Below, in pieces: positions 4,873 to 6,162 of a DNA stretch of 6,162 bases. The DNA comes from an uncultured Lachnospiraceae bacterium (GTDB taxonomy: Bacteria > Bacillota > Clostridia > Lachnospirales > Lachnospiraceae), in NCBI GenBank assembly GCA_947177925.1, contig CAMWWJ010000211.1, positions 1 through 6,162 on the forward strand. Direction: 5' to 3'. Both the position numbers and the translations under genes were made by a program. Below the pieces are notes generated by a model that did no database searches, was not told the DNA's origin, and saw nothing but the letters and a program-made list of their open reading frames with translations. Each line of letters begins with the position of its first letter. Position 1 is the first letter of the stretch.

Positions 4873-6162
4873 TCTTTGTTCTCCCTTGGAATCGCAATAC
4901 TAATTTTATATATTGCTTCTCCATTTTCCACCATAGAATCTATATAATATTCACCATGATATTTTTCAACTGTCGCAGCAATATTTTTCATCCCAAAGCC
5001 ATGGTTCTCTTTGTCCTTTTTTGAAGTTACCAAAAAGCCGTTTTTTGCGTTTATTTTTTCCAATATGCTGTTACTGACAACAATAAAAATTTCCCTTTTA
5101 TGTTCTACAAGTTCAACCCTGATTTTGGGAACGGCGGCTTTTGCTGCTGCTTCCATCGCATTCTGTAATACGTTTCCCATAAGGGAGGTAATATCAACCA
5201 TTTCAAGAGGCATTTTTTCCGTCAGCTTTCCCGATACAGCAAACTCTATGTTTTCTTTTCCCGCCAAATATAAATAATAATTTATAATAACATCGAGAAA
5301 ACCATCTCCTGTATGAACCTTTAAATCAAAATCCTCCTGCACATCCCAGATTGTATCTATGTAATCCTTAGCATCCCCCATCTTTTTTTGATTAATCAAT
5401 TCTCTAAGCGCACCAATATGATTTACCAAATCATGTTTAAAGCGTCGCATTGCTGCTGACTGCTGCAACTGGTAATCATACTGCTGCTTTTGCATATACA
5501 TAAAAGATTGAAGCTCTCTATTTTGCCTATTATACAGTATATTTTTAATAGCAAGACTAAGCGTAAGAAAGATGGAATAAATTACACCTGCAATACTGAT
5601 AAAAAATGTTACATATGCATTCCAGCTATACATTGTGCTATTCTCATCAAAGAACGCAAAAACAAAATTATAGAACATTTGAAAAATACTGCCCTGTATT
5701 AAAAGTGCAAGCTTATACTTAAGCCCTATATCGCATAAATATACTTCATTCTTTTTTAGAAGCTGAACATATACCAAAATATATACAAGAAACGAAAAAA
5801 TATAGGCGGGTTCCATCCACCATGTTATATCTGTATCGGCAATCCCTCCTCCTATTAATATAACTTGTATCAGCATTACACTAAATGTATCAACGATTCC
5901 AGTAAAATACATAAGCCCAAAACTTAATAGGATAAGATGTATCAGATTATCCTCAAAAAATAAACTGATGGAAAGCACACTCCAAAATATATAAACAATG
6001 GGAGAATTGATATCAAAGTACGCATTGAAAACACCCGCAAATAACATGATTAACACAGAGGCACCAATAAAAAGCTTATTTTTTCTTGGGCTTAATCTAA
6101 AACCGAAATGACTTATAAATAGATATATAAAGTAATTAAAAATATTGTCTACAATATAAATC
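4863..6162 (-). CDS. GHKL-domain sensor histidine kinase (AgrC-like), 5' end cut off by the window
   Basis: A membrane sensor kinase, 432 residues inside the window. An in-frame GTG at 6056 can be read as a start, but the frame stays open to the right edge. The extra 35 residues form a plausible first membrane segment (IFNYFIYLFISHFGF), so the true start is outside. Residues 1 to about 207 hold some six or seven hydrophobic helices, followed by a short Gln-rich linker helix. The H-box is RRFKHDLVNHIGALREL, with His243 as the likely phosphoacceptor, in the HPK10-like form used by AgrC/ComD kinases. The ATPase domain shows the N-box MGNVLQNAMEA (Asn330, Asn334) and the G-box GFGMKNI (388-394). 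The ligand is unknown; kinases of this class often sense peptides, but no agrB/agrD-like gene is in view. It shares 10 bp with the response regulator. Confidence 0.93.
   Translation of the reverse strand, partial: IYIVDNIFNYFIYLFISHFGFRLSPRKNKLFIGASVLIMLFAGVFNAYFDINSPIVYIFWSVLSISLFFEDNLIHLILLSFGLMYFTGIVDTFSVMLIQVILIGGGIADTDITWWMEPAYIFSFLVYILVYVQLLKKNEVYLCDIGLKYKLALLIQGSIFQMFYNFVFAFFDENSTMYSWNAYVTFFISIAGVIYSIFLTLSLAIKNILYNRQNRELQSFMYMQKQQYDYQLQQSAAMRRFKHDLVNHIGALRELINQKKMGDAKDYIDTIWDVQEDFDLKVHTGDGFLDVIINYYLYLAGKENIEFAVSGKLTEKMPLEMVDITSLMGNVLQNAMEAAAKAAVPKIRVELVEHKREIFIVVSNSILEKINAKNGFLVTSKKDKENHGFGMKNIAATVEKYHGEYYIDSMVENGEAIYKISIAIPRENKECR

Noticed and set aside
1..6162. CRISPR array, tRNA, rRNA or insertion sequence
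   Set aside because: No regularly spaced repeat series, no tRNA-like cloverleaf, no rRNA segments and no transposase frame were seen; the only direct repeat is the two-copy operator at 4131-4163.

Overview
The window looks like chromosomal DNA from a low-GC Firmicute, most likely a Clostridia / Lachnospiraceae-type gut anaerobe. The evidence is A+T-rich sequence, strong AGGAGG-type ribosome binding sites, a LytTR response regulator beside a GHKL sensor kinase, a CD3324-family small regulator, and an acidic lipoprotein. This taxonomic placement is inferred from style and family content, not from a marker gene. Every intact gene lies on the minus strand, so transcription runs from right to left.

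Right half (about 2814-6162): a sensor histidine kinase, cut by the right edge, overlaps a LytTR response regulator by 10 bp. After a 108-bp gap comes a secreted acidic lipoprotein. That gap holds a perfect 13-bp direct repeat with a 20-bp period, just upstream of an extended -10 promoter. This is the expected layout of a LytTR-type operator, so the lipoprotein is probably a direct target of the adjacent two-component system. Just past the lipoprotein stop codon the sequence still reads like protein, but only with a stop and a frame change, which suggests a decayed gene tail.

Middle (about 1759-2824): a GNAT acetyltransferase with its own promoter, then a 21-codon ORF with an excellent ribosome binding site, an RNA hairpin, a second short hydrophobic ORF whose start codon lies inside the hairpin, and a CD3324-family helix-turn-helix protein. 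The last gene is closed by a strong intrinsic terminator. The short ORFs and hairpin look like a possible leader-peptide or translational-coupling arrangement.

Left part (1-1726): a second, longer GNAT gene has a good promoter but a frameshift near its 3' end. A run of five A's seems to have lost one base, and the missing C-terminus is readable in the neighbouring frame down to position 782. Beyond it lies the tail of an unrecognised plus-strand gene that has lost its 5' end but kept a likely terminator. The start of a class I SAM-dependent methyltransferase, with promoter and ribosome binding site, runs off the left edge.

The left part looks like a patchwork of small accessory genes and decaying fragments. 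The right part is a coherent signalling module: kinase, regulator, operator and lipoprotein.
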